Shown: in pieces, positions 9,456 to 18,379 of the stretch | How positions within the stretch are numbered: the stretch's first letter is position 1 | How the letters are laid out: every line of letters begins with the position of its first letter | Assembly: GCF_000430825.1 (NCBI RefSeq) | Contig: NZ_KE387263.1 | Location: 177,151-241,150, forward strand | Source of the DNA: Chryseobacterium daeguense DSM 19388 | GTDB taxonomy: Bacteria > Bacteroidota > Bacteroidia > Flavobacteriales > Weeksellaceae | Length of the DNA stretch: 64,000 nucleotides | Reading direction: 5' to 3' | The notes under the pieces: generated by a model | Seen by the model: only the letters and a program-made list of their open reading frames with translations | Told to the model about the DNA's origin: nothing | The model's database searches: none | Made by a program: the position numbers and the translations under genes

Positions 9456-9579
9456 AGAGCTTTTAATTCTACCTCTTGTCAAGGTTTTGAACCTTAACAA
9501 GGTTTATGCAGAACGGAAGATAAAACCGATTATAAAAGAAATTTGGACAGATTTAGAAAATGAATTAAATTCGATATAA
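9451..9579 (+). pseudogene. Unidentified 42-codon coding remnant
   Basis: An open frame without a proper start runs to TAA at 9577-9579 and ends in a plausible helix (IIKEIWTDLENELNS). It begins in a different frame where the previous remnant stops. It could be the tail of a second lost gene or chance; I recognise no family. Confidence 0.2.
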
Positions 9580-9594
9580 TTAAAAATCCGCTTA

Positions 9595-10743
9595 ATGATA
9601 CACCTTCCTTTATCGAAATTATCTAATGTAGGAACCACTATTTTCAGCCAGATGACACAGCTGGCCAATGAAAACGAAGCCATCAACCTGTCGCAGGGCT
9701 TCCCGGATTTCATGCCGGATTCTGAGCTGCTGGATAAAGCAGATCATTTCATTAAAAAAGGCTTTAATCAATACGCCCCCATGGGAGGAATGATTGCTTT
9801 AAAAGAAGAAATTGCAAAAAAAATAGAAAATTCTCATCAGGCGATTTACCATCCTGAATCGGAAATTACCATAACTGCGGGCGGAACCCAGGCTATTTTT
9901 ACCGCTATTGCCACTTTTATAAAAAAAGATGATGAAGTTATAATCTTTGAGCCGGCATACGATTGTTATGAACCTACCGTAGAACTTTTCGGGGGAATTG
10001 TGAAGCGTTTTGAAATGAAAGCTCCGGACTATGAAATCGACTGGAATTCAGTAAAAAGCTTAGTTTCAGACAAAACAAAAATGATTATCCTGAATAATCC
10101 GAATAACCCTTCCGGAAAGATTTTAAAGGAGAATGACATTCAGGAATTAATTAAAATTGTAAAAGGAACTTCCATTTTGATTTTAAGCGATGAAGTCTAT
10201 GAAAACATTGTCTATGACGGAAAACAGCACCTCAGCATCTGCAAATATCCCGAACTGAAAGAAAGAAGCCTTCTTGTAGCATCTTTTGGAAAGTTATTCC
10301 ATGTTACAGGTTGGAAAACCGGATATTGTGCCGCACCGAAAAACCTTACGGATGAATTCCGGAAAGTACATCAGTTCAATGTTTTTTCTGTAAATACACC
10401 CATTCAGATGGCCTTGGCGGAATACATGAAAAACCCCGATCATTACAATCAGCTGAACCAGTTTTTTGAGGAAAAAAGAGATTTTTTAAGACAAGGCTTG
10501 GCCACAACATCATTTGAGCTGCTGGATTGTGAAGGAACTTATTTCCAAGCTTTGAAATATGATAAAATTTCAGATAAAAATGATTTCGATTTTGCCAGCG
10601 AACTGACCATCACGCATAAAGTAGCGAGTGTTCCGTTTTCTTCTTTTTATAAAAATAAACTGAATGAAAATGTGATCCGTTTATGTTTTGCAAAAAAGCA
10701 GGAAACTTTAGAAAAAGCGATTGAAAATTTATTGAAAATATAG
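9595..10743 (+). CDS. Methionine-type aminotransferase (PLP class I/II)
   Basis: The 382-residue fold-type I PLP enzyme carries the catalytic lysine in SFGKLFHVTGWKTGY (K233), NNPNNPSG near 167-174 for cofactor and substrate binding, and SDEVYE near 198-203. The N-terminal SQGFPDF and APMGG blocks are typical of the YbdL/kynurenine-oxoglutarate transaminase branch. Those enzymes transaminate methionine and aromatic amino acids, consistent with a role in methionine salvage. It is monocistronic, follows a decayed spacer and has an intact frame. Confidence 0.87.
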   Translation: MIHLPLSKLSNVGTTIFSQMTQLANENEAINLSQGFPDFMPDSELLDKADHFIKKGFNQYAPMGGMIALKEEIAKKIENSHQAIYHPESEITITAGGTQAIFTAIATFIKKDDEVIIFEPAYDCYEPTVELFGGIVKRFEMKAPDYEIDWNSVKSLVSDKTKMIILNNPNNPSGKILKENDIQELIKIVKGTSILILSDEVYENIVYDGKQHLSICKYPELKERSLLVASFGKLFHVTGWKTGYCAAPKNLTDEFRKVHQFNVFSVNTPIQMALAEYMKNPDHYNQLNQFFEEKRDFLRQGLATTSFELLDCEGTYFQALKYDKISDKNDFDFASELTITHKVASVPFSSFYKNKLNENVIRLCFAKKQETLEKAIENLLKI

Positions 10744-10758
10744 TATTTATAATCCAAA

Positions 10759-10835
10759 GGTTTGTCATTCTGAACGAAATGTAAGTGAAGAATCTCAATA
10801 TATCAGAGATTTTCCGTTCCTCAGAATGACAAACC
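10759..10835. repeat. Dispersed hairpin element (GTCATTCTGA type)
   Basis: The arms GGTTTGTCATTCTGA (10759-10773) and TCAGAATGACAAACC (10821-10835) are perfect inverted copies, with an inner AATCTC/GAGATT stem. It fills the gap between two convergent genes and could act as a bidirectional terminator. The GTCATTCTGA...GAAGAATCTC sequence is a repeat motif widespread in Bacteroidota. Confidence 0.7.
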
Positions 10836-10853
10836 GTTGAATTAATTTAGCTT

Positions 10854-11618
10854 CTATAAAAACATTCCTCCGGAAGCTTCTATTCTCTGCCCGTTGATCC
10901 ATCTTGCATCTTCAGTACAAAGGAAAGCCACCACTCCGCCGATATCATCCGGTACTCCGGCTCTTCCTAATGCCGTATTGCTGGCTACCATAGCATTTAT
11001 ATGCTCATCATCCCTTGTTCTTCCGCCTCCGAAATCTGTTTCGATAGCGCCAGGAGCGATAACATTGACTTTAATTTTTCTTGGTCCTAATTCTTTCGCC
11101 ATATATTTCGTCAGCATCTCAACGCCTGCTTTGATAGAGCCATAAATTGACGATCCCGGCAATGCAAATCTTGCAAGTCCTGAAGAAACATTGATAATTC
11201 CTCCTTCTTCATTAATAAACGGTAAAAACTTCTGTGTCAAGAAAAATACTCCCTTGAAATGGATGTCTACCACATCATCCAGTTGGTCTTCCGTAACATC
11301 AGGAATCGGTGCGTATAAGGCTGTTCCGGCATTATTTACAAGAAAATCTATGTTTCTGCTGCCTGTATTTTCTTCCAGATGATCTCCCACCTGCTTTACG
11401 AAAGCATCAAAGCTCCTTATATCTTTTGTATCCAGCTGATAAGCAATTGCTTTTCTGCCTAAAGCCTGGATTTCTTCCACCACTTTATCAGCTTCTTCCT
11501 TGTTACTTCTGTAAGTGATGATTACATCTAAACCTTTTTGTGCAATTTTAATTGCTGAATTTTTTCCCAGTCCGCGGCTTCCTCCGGTTACCACAGCGAT
11601 TTTTGTTCTTGTACTCAT
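10854..11618 (-). CDS. SDR family NAD(P)-dependent oxidoreductase
   Basis: The 254-residue classical short-chain dehydrogenase has the cofactor motif TGGSRGLGK near residues 11-19, NNAG near 94-97, catalytic serine in NVSSG, and the YGSIK catalytic Tyr/Lys near 160-164. The C-terminus WINGQRIEASGGMFL is typical of the FabG-like group. The substrate is unknown. It follows an AraC-type regulator gene on the same strand, 87 bases apart; that regulator is the likely controller. Confidence 0.88.
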   Translation of the reverse strand: MSTRTKIAVVTGGSRGLGKNSAIKIAQKGLDVIITYRSNKEEADKVVEEIQALGRKAIAYQLDTKDIRSFDAFVKQVGDHLEENTGSRNIDFLVNNAGTALYAPIPDVTEDQLDDVVDIHFKGVFFLTQKFLPFINEEGGIINVSSGLARFALPGSSIYGSIKAGVEMLTKYMAKELGPRKIKVNVIAPGAIETDFGGGRTRDDEHINAMVASNTALGRAGVPDDIGGVVAFLCTEDARWINGQRIEASGGMFL

Positions 11619-11705
11619 TTGTTTATGTTATTTGTTGATACAAAGTTGAGAAAATTGTAAGCCAAAGTATTTGCCCGAATCAAACTGAAATTTGCAAAAT
11701 TCAAA

Positions 11706-12644
11706 TCACGAGCGAAATTCCATGGGAGTAAACGTTGTTTTCCTTTTAAAAAAGTTTGAAAAGTGAGCAATTTCTTCAAAACCCAATGCGTAGGAAATCT
11801 CGGAAACATTCCATTTTGTTTGTTTTAAAAGGATTTTTGCTTCCTGTATCAATCGGTCTGCGATAAATTCTGTCGTAGTTTTTCCGGTACTTTCTTTTAA
11901 TTTTTTATTTAAGTAATTCACATGAACGGCCAACCTATCTGCATAGTCTTTCGCGGTTTTTAACTGCAGCCTGTTTTCAGCAGATTCAATGGGAAACTGC
12001 CTTTCCAGTAATTCTATGAATAAAGAAACCACACGGAGTGATGCGTCATTTGATGTAGAAATTTTGGTCGCGGGCTGTAGTTTCTGGCCGTAATGGATGA
12101 GTTCCACTACATAATTTCTGATCAGGTCATATTTGAAGATATAATCTGATTCTATTTCTTTTTTTATTTTGCTGTAAAGCTGTTCTATTTCATCGGCCAG
12201 TTCATTATCAATTTCAAAAACAGGCACATTTCCCGGCTGGAAAATCGGTAAATCTTCAAGGGTGCTGTGAGATTTGTCTTTAATAAAAAAATCTTCCGTA
12301 AAAACACAGAAACTCCCGGACTGATCGGGGTCTTCAGGGATCCAGTGGTAAGGAACCTTTGGGGTTGCAAACAATAAAGCATTCTGTTTAATCTGAATAG
12401 TTTTATCTGCGTATTCTGCCCTGTTTTTCCCTCTTATCAGGCTTATTTTATAATATTTCCTTCTGTTATAGGGCATTTCAGAAGTCGCTTTTGCTTTTTC
12501 AATTGTCTGGGCAATATCAAATACATTAAAATGCCCGATATCTTTATGAAGTCCTTTTGGGAAGATGCTTTCGAGGTCTTTCCCAAGCTTGGCGGTCATT
12601 TCTCTGTAGAAATCTTCAATTGTGGCATGCGCGAGTTTTTCCAT
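11706..12644 (-). CDS. AraC family transcriptional regulator
   Basis: The 312-residue protein has an N-terminal cupin-like sensor domain (about residues 30-170). Its C-terminal double helix-turn-helix of AraC/XylS type includes AVHVNYLNKKLKESTGKTTTE and the EISYALGFEEIAHFSNFFKR signature near 285-304. It lies directly upstream of the SDR gene in the same direction and probably controls it in response to a small molecule. The effector is unknown. Confidence 0.88.
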   Translation of the reverse strand: MEKLAHATIEDFYREMTAKLGKDLESIFPKGLHKDIGHFNVFDIAQTIEKAKATSEMPYNRRKYYKISLIRGKNRAEYADKTIQIKQNALLFATPKVPYHWIPEDPDQSGSFCVFTEDFFIKDKSHSTLEDLPIFQPGNVPVFEIDNELADEIEQLYSKIKKEIESDYIFKYDLIRNYVVELIHYGQKLQPATKISTSNDASLRVVSLFIELLERQFPIESAENRLQLKTAKDYADRLAVHVNYLNKKLKESTGKTTTEFIADRLIQEAKILLKQTKWNVSEISYALGFEEIAHFSNFFKRKTTFTPMEFRS

Positions 12645-12689
12645 GAGTGTTATTTGTAAAAATCAAATGTACAACTATTACATTATAAA

Positions 12690-13772
12690 TTAAATAGTAA
12701 TTCCGCCGATTATTTCTAAAGCCCATTTTCCGTTTTTATACTCGGCCGCATAGTCATTTTCAAAACTGCTTCCTGACTTTGAAATGTAAAATTTGTTTTT
12801 ATCAAGCTTATCCCTTTTAATTTTTGAAATATTGCCTCTTGTAAGATCAGTTACTTTTTCATAATAAGTTTTCTTGCTATTGCTTTCCGGTGTAAACAGA
12901 ATTCTTGAATTTGGATGTACCTGATGAAAATAATCGCAGTCATTTTCAAATATATCAAAAGTATAGTGGAGATTTTTAAGATCAACTGTTTCTTCGTAAG
13001 CCGGAAGAAGCTGTTCATAAAGTGTCGTAAACTTATTTTTCCCTGATATAAACATTGGGTTAAGATCATCGAAATCAGACATTCCGTCACCGTCCGTATC
13101 CTTATTGTTTGGGTTTAAGCCAAAACTTTTTTCAAAAATGTCATTATAACCATCATTATCAGAATCTTTTGTGAGATCTTTTAAATTAATTTTAAATAAT
13201 TTTCCATCATCGATAGCGGAATAGTCGTCATAGCCGGGTAAGCCTGCAACCTTTACAATTTTAACCAGGCTGCCTTCCAATTGAAGGAATCCATCTTTTA
13301 TAATTGAATTTTCCTGGATATTATTAATATAGTAATGACTAAAACTTAAGCCTAGAAAATATGCAGAAGGTCTATCTTTCTCAATCTTCAACAGCCAGAA
13401 TCCCAAATTATTTGTTCCCAGTGCATATATTGCATCTCCTGTCTGCAGTTTATTTGAACAGGAAAACTGATCTGAAAATTTTTCTTTGAACAGCTTAAAT
13501 TCTTCCTGATGTGTTTTCCATTTTTTTTCTTCTATTTCTTCAGAGTAAATTTCACGAGCCTCTATACTATCTTGCTTAAAGGTCCAATAATTTCTGAGAT
13601 CACTGATTTCAAGATAATCCGGTTTATATTCAAGAATCTGTTTTACAGTAAATGTCTCTTTTTCAACATATCCTTTGAAGGTCTGTTCATATTTACCGGC
13701 AAAACACCTGTCATCGGCATTTTTTGAGCATGAAATTAATAGAGTAAAAAGAATAAAATATAAAATCTTCAT
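12690..13772 (-). CDS. Lipoprotein with thrombospondin type 3 calcium-binding repeats
   Basis: The 360-residue protein has a signal peptide with lipobox LISC (cysteine near residue 15), so it should be a lipoprotein. Around residues 199-238 it has DSDNDGYND and DTDGDGMSDFDD, the aspartate-rich loops of thrombospondin type 3/EF-hand-like calcium-binding repeats. The flanking regions match nothing I recognise. It probably sits at the outer membrane. It is a single gene between the AraC regulator and ychF. Confidence 0.72.
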   Translation of the reverse strand: MKILYFILFTLLISCSKNADDRCFAGKYEQTFKGYVEKETFTVKQILEYKPDYLEISDLRNYWTFKQDSIEAREIYSEEIEEKKWKTHQEEFKLFKEKFSDQFSCSNKLQTGDAIYALGTNNLGFWLLKIEKDRPSAYFLGLSFSHYYINNIQENSIIKDGFLQLEGSLVKIVKVAGLPGYDDYSAIDDGKLFKINLKDLTKDSDNDGYNDIFEKSFGLNPNNKDTDGDGMSDFDDLNPMFISGKNKFTTLYEQLLPAYEETVDLKNLHYTFDIFENDCDYFHQVHPNSRILFTPESNSKKTYYEKVTDLTRGNISKIKRDKLDKNKFYISKSGSSFENDYAAEYKNGKWALEIIGGITI

Positions 13773-13800
13773 CGTTAAAAGTTTGACTCATGAATGCAAA

Positions 13801-13830
13801 AAACGCTCCCAAAATACATCGGAAGCGTTT
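13801..13830 (-). terminator. Terminator of ychF
   Basis: The hairpin AAACGCTCCC/GGAAGCGTTT is followed on the minus strand by a T run. It lies 28 bases after the ychF stop codon. Confidence 0.7.
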
Positions 13831-13857
13831 TTCTTTATAACTAACTTTAATATTTTC

Positions 13858-14949
13858 TTATACGTTGAATCTGAAGTGCATGATGTCACCATCTTTCACC
13901 ACATATTCTTTTCCTTCTACAGAAAGTTTCCCTGCTTCTTTCACCTTTGCTTCAGAACCATAATTCACATAATCATCATATTTGATTACCTCAGCACGGA
14001 TGAATCCTTTTTCGAAGTCTGTGTGGATAACCCCCGCAGCCTGCGGTGCCGTCCAGCCCTGCCCGATTGTCCAGGCTCTTACTTCTTTAACTCCGGCTGT
14101 AAAGTACGTCTGAAGCTTTAACAGATCGTATGCTTTTCTGATCAGACGGTTAACTCCCGGTTCAGTAAGTCCCAGCTCTTCAAGGAAAATTTCTCTTTCC
14201 TCAAATGTTTCAAGCTCATTGATATCAGCCTCGATCTGAGCAGCAAGAACTACTACTTCTGCCCCTTCATTTTTAGCCATTTCTTCGATCTTTCCGATCC
14301 ACTCGTTTCCGTTTTTGATAGAATTTTCGTCTACGTTGCAAACGTAAAGAACCGGTTTATTTGTCAACAATTGAACTTCCCCGATAATTGATTTTGCGAA
14401 ATCATCAGCCGGGAATTCTCTTGCATTTTTACCATCTTCAAGGAATTTTTGAAGATTCTGAAGTGTTTCATACGTCAGAATATCTTCTTTTTTACCTGAT
14501 TTAATGAACTTTTTCGCTTTTTCAACTGCTTTTCCTACAGTTTCCAAGTCTTTCAACTGAAGCTCGATGTCAATAATTTCCTTATCTCTTAACGGATCTA
14601 CCGAACCTTCTACGTGAACGATATTTCCATTATCAAAACATCTTAAAACATGGATAATCGCCTCACACTCACGAATATTCGCCAGGAACTGGTTTCCCAA
14701 ACCTTCTCCTTTGCTGGCTCCTTTTACAAGACCTGCGATATCTACGATCTCTACAACGGCAGGCAAAACTCTTTCCGGTTTTACTAATTTTTCCAGCTCA
14801 AACAATCTGTGATCCGGAACGGAAACTGTTCCCAAATTGGGCTCAATAGTACAGAAAGGATAGTTTGCCGACTGTGCTTTTGCGTTGCTCAGACAGTTAA
14901 AAAGAGTTGATTTACCTACATTCGGTAAGCCTACGATTCCACATTTCAT
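13858..14949 (-). CDS. ychF: Redox-regulated ATPase YchF (Obg family)
   Basis: The 363-residue OLA1/YchF protein has the P-loop GLPNVGKS (residues 7-14), DIAGLVKGASKGEGLG near 69-84 and the C-terminal TGS-like domain ending in GDIMHFRFNV. YchF binds ATP rather than GTP and associates with ribosomes; in E. coli it affects oxidative stress and start-codon fidelity. It is a single gene with its own terminator. The 214-base gap upstream holds AT-rich segments with recurring AGTTTAAGG-type words. Confidence 0.95.
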   Translation of the reverse strand: MKCGIVGLPNVGKSTLFNCLSNAKAQSANYPFCTIEPNLGTVSVPDHRLFELEKLVKPERVLPAVVEIVDIAGLVKGASKGEGLGNQFLANIRECEAIIHVLRCFDNGNIVHVEGSVDPLRDKEIIDIELQLKDLETVGKAVEKAKKFIKSGKKEDILTYETLQNLQKFLEDGKNAREFPADDFAKSIIGEVQLLTNKPVLYVCNVDENSIKNGNEWIGKIEEMAKNEGAEVVVLAAQIEADINELETFEEREIFLEELGLTEPGVNRLIRKAYDLLKLQTYFTAGVKEVRAWTIGQGWTAPQAAGVIHTDFEKGFIRAEVIKYDDYVNYGSEAKVKEAGKLSVEGKEYVVKDGDIMHFRFNV

Positions 14950-15114
14950 AACGTTAGATTCAAAGTTTAAGGGTTAAGATTCAGGGATTAAAGTTTAAGG
15001 ATTCCAGATTGAGCAAAAACTGCTTTCAATCTGTACCATAAAACTTTAAACCATAAGCCTTGAATTATGAGTGTGCAAAGATAGTGATTTTAAAGACAGT
15101 TTCATAATAAAAAA

Positions 15115-15136
15115 ATCTGCCAGTTTCCTGACAGAT
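15115..15136 (-). terminator. Terminator of the ferritin gene
   Basis: The stem ATCTGCCAG/CTGACAGAT has one mismatch and a 4-base loop. It is followed on the minus strand by a long T run, 28 bases after the ferritin stop codon. Confidence 0.7.
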
Positions 15137-15163
15137 TCAAATAAATTTTTATTCAATCCGGTT

Positions 15164-15715
15164 TTATGGGTTATCACCTGTAGCGTCCTGTGCAAGAGGA
15201 ACGTCATTAGGTGCATCTTGTAATGTTTTATCAAAAATAAACAGAGATTCGTCTGTAGCCCTATCTCCTCCGGCAATTTTCAGTTTGTCGATCAGGTTGG
15301 AAGCCAGTGTTTCTTCTTCGATCTGTTCCTGCACAAACCATTGCATAAAATTCCACGTTGCCCAGTCTTTTTCTTCCATAGCCAGATCTACCAGCCTGTA
15401 AATTGAGGTGGTATTGTCTACTTCATGTTTAAAAACACCATCAAAACAAGCAGTTAAAGATTCCGGATCTGCGGGCGGAGCCGGGATTGCATCTACTTTT
15501 GGTTTTCCTCCTCTGTTCAGAATGTATTCCATAAATTTAATAGAATGATTTCTTTCTTCCTGAGCGTGTCTGTAAAGGAAATTTGCGATTCCCTGATAAC
15601 CTTTATCATCTGCCCAGATTCCATAAGATAAAAAAACGTGTGATGCGTGAATTTCTTTGTTCATTTGGTCACTAAGCGCTTTTTCCATTGTTGCGGAAAG
15701 TCTGTTAGTATTCAT
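15164..15715 (-). CDS. Ferritin (non-heme, bacterial FtnA type)
   Basis: The 183-residue ferritin-like four-helix protein shows ferroxidase ligands in EIHASHVFLSYG (E22-type) and AQEERNHSIKFMEYI (EExxH, near residues 53-57). Further acidic residues are in HEVDNT and QEQIEEE. It stores iron as a ferric mineral in a 24-mer shell. A CATTTTTG box upstream is close to TAnnTTTG. The C-terminal 25 residues are longer than in E. coli FtnA, which is common in flavobacteria. Confidence 0.92.
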   Translation of the reverse strand: MNTNRLSATMEKALSDQMNKEIHASHVFLSYGIWADDKGYQGIANFLYRHAQEERNHSIKFMEYILNRGGKPKVDAIPAPPADPESLTACFDGVFKHEVDNTTSIYRLVDLAMEEKDWATWNFMQWFVQEQIEEETLASNLIDKLKIAGGDRATDESLFIFDKTLQDAPNDVPLAQDATGDNP

Positions 15716-15930
15716 AATTCATATTTTTTAGTGATTATGGTTTTACAGATGCAAAAATGGTTCCGAGAGGTTTTTAATTTAAATCTATTTAATGAAACAT
15801 ATTTATAATCTACTGAATTACTTTATTTTAAGTTAATAATTTATAGTTAGTCTAAAATAAAATTGTTTACTTTTTCCGTACTTTTTAACTAAAACTGAAA
15901 TTTTGGATGCGTTTTTTGAAAATATAGCAA

Positions 15931-15951
15931 AAGGGATAACTAATATCCCTT
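15931..15951 (-). terminator. Terminator after the truncated hydrolase
   Basis: The stem AAGGGATA/ATATCCCTT is followed by a short T run on the minus strand, 27 bases after the stop of the hydrolase remnant. Confidence 0.6.
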
Positions 15952-15977
15952 CTTTAATTTAATTTAATTCAAATTAT

Positions 15978-16273
15978 TTATTTATTCAAAAATTCAACAA
16001 CTTTTGAGACAAATGCATCATGATTCTGGAAAAAAGAAGCGTACCCTGAATCCGGAAAAATAATTAATTCTGAGTTTTCTAAATTTTCATGTAAATTATG
16101 TGCATTCTGAACAGCAACGGGAAGATCATTTTCTCCATGAGCGATAAGAACAGGATTGTGAATGTTATGCAGTTCAGTCAATGCATTAGCATCCGGCTGT
16201 GCCCAGCTCAACACTGCTGTGAAAAGCGTTAAACATAAAACACTGGTAACTGAGTTTTTCTGATTGTTTTCAT
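15978..16273 (-). pseudogene. Alpha/beta hydrolase remnant: signal peptide joined to C-terminus
   Basis: The readable part starts at an internal GTG (16214) and encodes 78 residues of the C-terminal quarter of an alpha/beta hydrolase, with IAHGENDLPV (acid region) and FPDSGYASFF, where the usual histidine of DSGH is tyrosine. The frame also reads upstream as a signal peptide (VTSVLCLTLFTAVLSWAQ), but the ATG at 16273 is one base out of frame in an A run. The nucleophile-elbow core is missing, so both an internal deletion and a frameshift have occurred. It cannot be an active hydrolase. Confidence 0.6.
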
Positions 16274-16395
16274 TGTAGTTTATTTTTGTTTGATTTTATG
16301 GTGCAAGCATAAATCATAAAAATAAACGTGTCACTGATAAACTGGTTTAAACAGACATTTTAAAGGCTAATTAGACATTTTAAAACGTAAAAAAT

Positions 16396-16415
16396 CCCCT
16401 CTTTGTAAAGAAGGG
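16396..16415 (-). terminator. Terminator of the GHL10-like gene
   Basis: The stem CCCCTCTTT/AAAGAAGGG has one mismatch and a 2-base loop, followed by a T run on the minus strand. Confidence 0.6.
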
Positions 16416-16430
16416 ACAATATGTATTGAT

Positions 16431-18034
16431 TTATTTTACTTTTTTAGCCAGATAATCGCTTTCATTTCCCAGTCTGTCTATGGCTTTAATGGCTACGGCA
16501 TTTAATGTTTTTCCGTCTTTGAATTTAGGAATATCTTTGGAAAGCTGATCCAGTGTAAGAATTTCCGTTTCCCAGACTCCGTTGTACTGTGTAAAAAGTA
16601 CCCACTGAAATACATCTCCGATGTTTTTCACGCTCCAGCTTGTTTTCGCAAAGCTTCCATTGTCCGTAATGAAAAGCGTGGGAATCTGCAGGGGCGCAGC
16701 TTTTAGCCATGAGGTTTTTGGGACTAATGCTTTTTCTTTGTAAGGCCCGTTCTTTAAGGCAGGCAGCATTCCTGCATTTCTTGTCAGTCCCGCTATACTC
16801 CAGTGAATTTCGCCGGCATCTTTTCCTAAAACCTGCCTTGAAATTTCTACCTGATTTTTAATTTCCGCTGGTCGGTCAGAAACTTTGATTTCTACGGTAT
16901 TCAGTCCCGGCCAAAGGTGGCGGTTCATGGTGTTTTCTGACTTCCACCAGCTTAATAATTTTTCAAATCCCTGTCCCTGGGAATCAATCGGCCAGTACAA
17001 CTGGGGTGAGAAATAATCTACCCAGCCTTTATTTAGCCATAGTTTAGCATCAGCATACAATTCGTCATACTGTGAAGAGCCTACAATACCTTCCGGATAG
17101 CCGGGTTTCCAGATCCCGAACGGGCTGATCCCAAATCTTACATGACTTTTTTCCGCATGGATTTCTTTGTAAATTCTTTCTACAAACTTATTCACATTAT
17201 CTCTTCTCCAATCTGCCCTTGTAAGGCTTCCTCCATTTCTTACATATTCGTTCCAGCTTGCATTATCAGGAAAATCCGCTCCTTTATTATAGGTTGCATA
17301 AGGATAAAAATAATCATCAAAATGAACAGCATCTATATCATATCTCTTTACAATATCCTTCACCACGTTGGAAACATGGCCCTGGGTTTTCGGGTTAGCG
17401 GGATCAAACCAGTACATTCCGTTTTTAAGCCTCATCACAATATCAGAAAGTTTGTTAACCATTGATAAGCTGTTGACAGCACCTCCATTGGTGTGATGTG
17501 CCCTGTAAGGATTTAACCAGACATGAAGCTCCAATCCTCTTTTATGGGCTTCTTCTATCCAAAACTGCAACGGATCATAATTAGGATAAGGTGCCCTTCC
17601 TGTTTCTCCTGTCAAAAAATAAGACCACGGCTCCATGCTGCTTGTATATAAGGCATCTGCAGAAGGACGAACCTGAAAAATCACCGCATTGAAATTATTA
17701 TCTCTAAGCATATCGAGCATGCTGATCGCTTCCGATTTTTGCTGATCAACCGTTAAATAGCCTTTGACGGCCAGTTGATATTGGCTACGCTGGCAATCCA
17801 TGCGCCACGGAATTCCCTTTTGATTTCCGGAAGATTGGTGCGGAATATTTCTTCTGTGGGAGTTGTGGTTACTGACGCTGCAGGAGGAGTATTGGGTGCA
17901 GGTTTTACGGGTTTTGTTGTATTTTGATTTTTTACCGGCTTTGAGCTATTTATTACAGTTTTAGAACTGCTGCACGAAGCAAAAAGCCCTAATAAAAATA
18001 TTAATTTAAGTTTATTCATTTTCATACTCTGCAA
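16431..18034 (-). pseudogene. Glycoside-hydrolase-like (GHL10/DUF187) lipoprotein gene with a frameshift
   Basis: The two halves belong to one gene. The 5' half (about 17753-18034) gives a lipoprotein signal (LLGLFASCSSSK), a proline/threonine-rich linker and the conserved EFRGAWIASVANINWPSK. The 3' half, in another frame, continues with GYLTVDQQKSEAISMLDML and the full GHL10 domain (FQVRPSADALY; HVWLNPYRAH; IDAVHFDDYFYPY; GISPFGIW). Restoring one base in the AAAGGC near 17762 rejoins them. These proteins are thought to cleave cell-wall or other glycans at the cell surface. The likely start is the ATG at 18019 (MNKLK). This is either a real frameshift or a sequencing error. Confidence 0.75.
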
Positions 18035-18118
18035 AACTACATTAAATTATTTTTTTTGATTTTAAAAATTAAGATAATAAAATGAATTATTTAATGAATA
18101 TTTATTTAAATTAATTAT

Positions 18119-18250
18119 TTTAACGCAAAGTACACAAAGTTTTTTTTGGTTACTATCTGTTTTTAAGTTCGCAAAGGCGTTTGACTTCGCCGAATCTTCG
18201 ATTTCACTCAGTTAAGCTCTCAAAAAGATTCTCACTTCTATCATATTAAT
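18119..18250. repeat. Dispersed repeat of the AACGCAAAG type
   Basis: The segment TTTAACGCAAAGTACACAAAG, followed by TTCGCAAAGGCG and AAGATTCTCAC, resembles scattered repeats found between flavobacterial genes. There is no coding frame. It covers much of the 345-base gap between typA and the GHL10-like gene. Confidence 0.4.
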
Positions 18251-18285
18251 TTTGACTGAAGCCAGGATTTTTATTGAATGTTGAA

Positions 18286-18303
18286 AGCGGACTAAAGTCC
18301 GCT
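18286..18303. repeat. Perfect palindrome, GCGGACT type
   Basis: AGCGGACT-AA-AGTCCGCT is a perfect 8-base inverted repeat in the typA downstream gap. It has no T run of its own, so I treat it as a dispersed repeat rather than a terminator. Confidence 0.55.
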
Positions 18304-18335
18304 CCTATTGAGGTTTCGTGTAGATAGAAATAAAA

Positions 18336-18357
18336 AAGCCCCGAAAAATCGAGGCTT
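18336..18357 (-). terminator. Terminator of typA
   Basis: The stem AAGCCCCGA/TCGAGGCTT has one mismatch and is followed by a T run on the minus strand, 23 bases after the typA stop codon. Confidence 0.75.
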
Positions 18358-18379
18358 TTGTTTATATTAAAGAATTTTA

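Noticed and set aside
9504..9713. Minus-strand 69-codon frame across the aminotransferase start
   Set aside because: It overlaps the conserved N-terminus of the aminotransferase in antisense and shows no family features.
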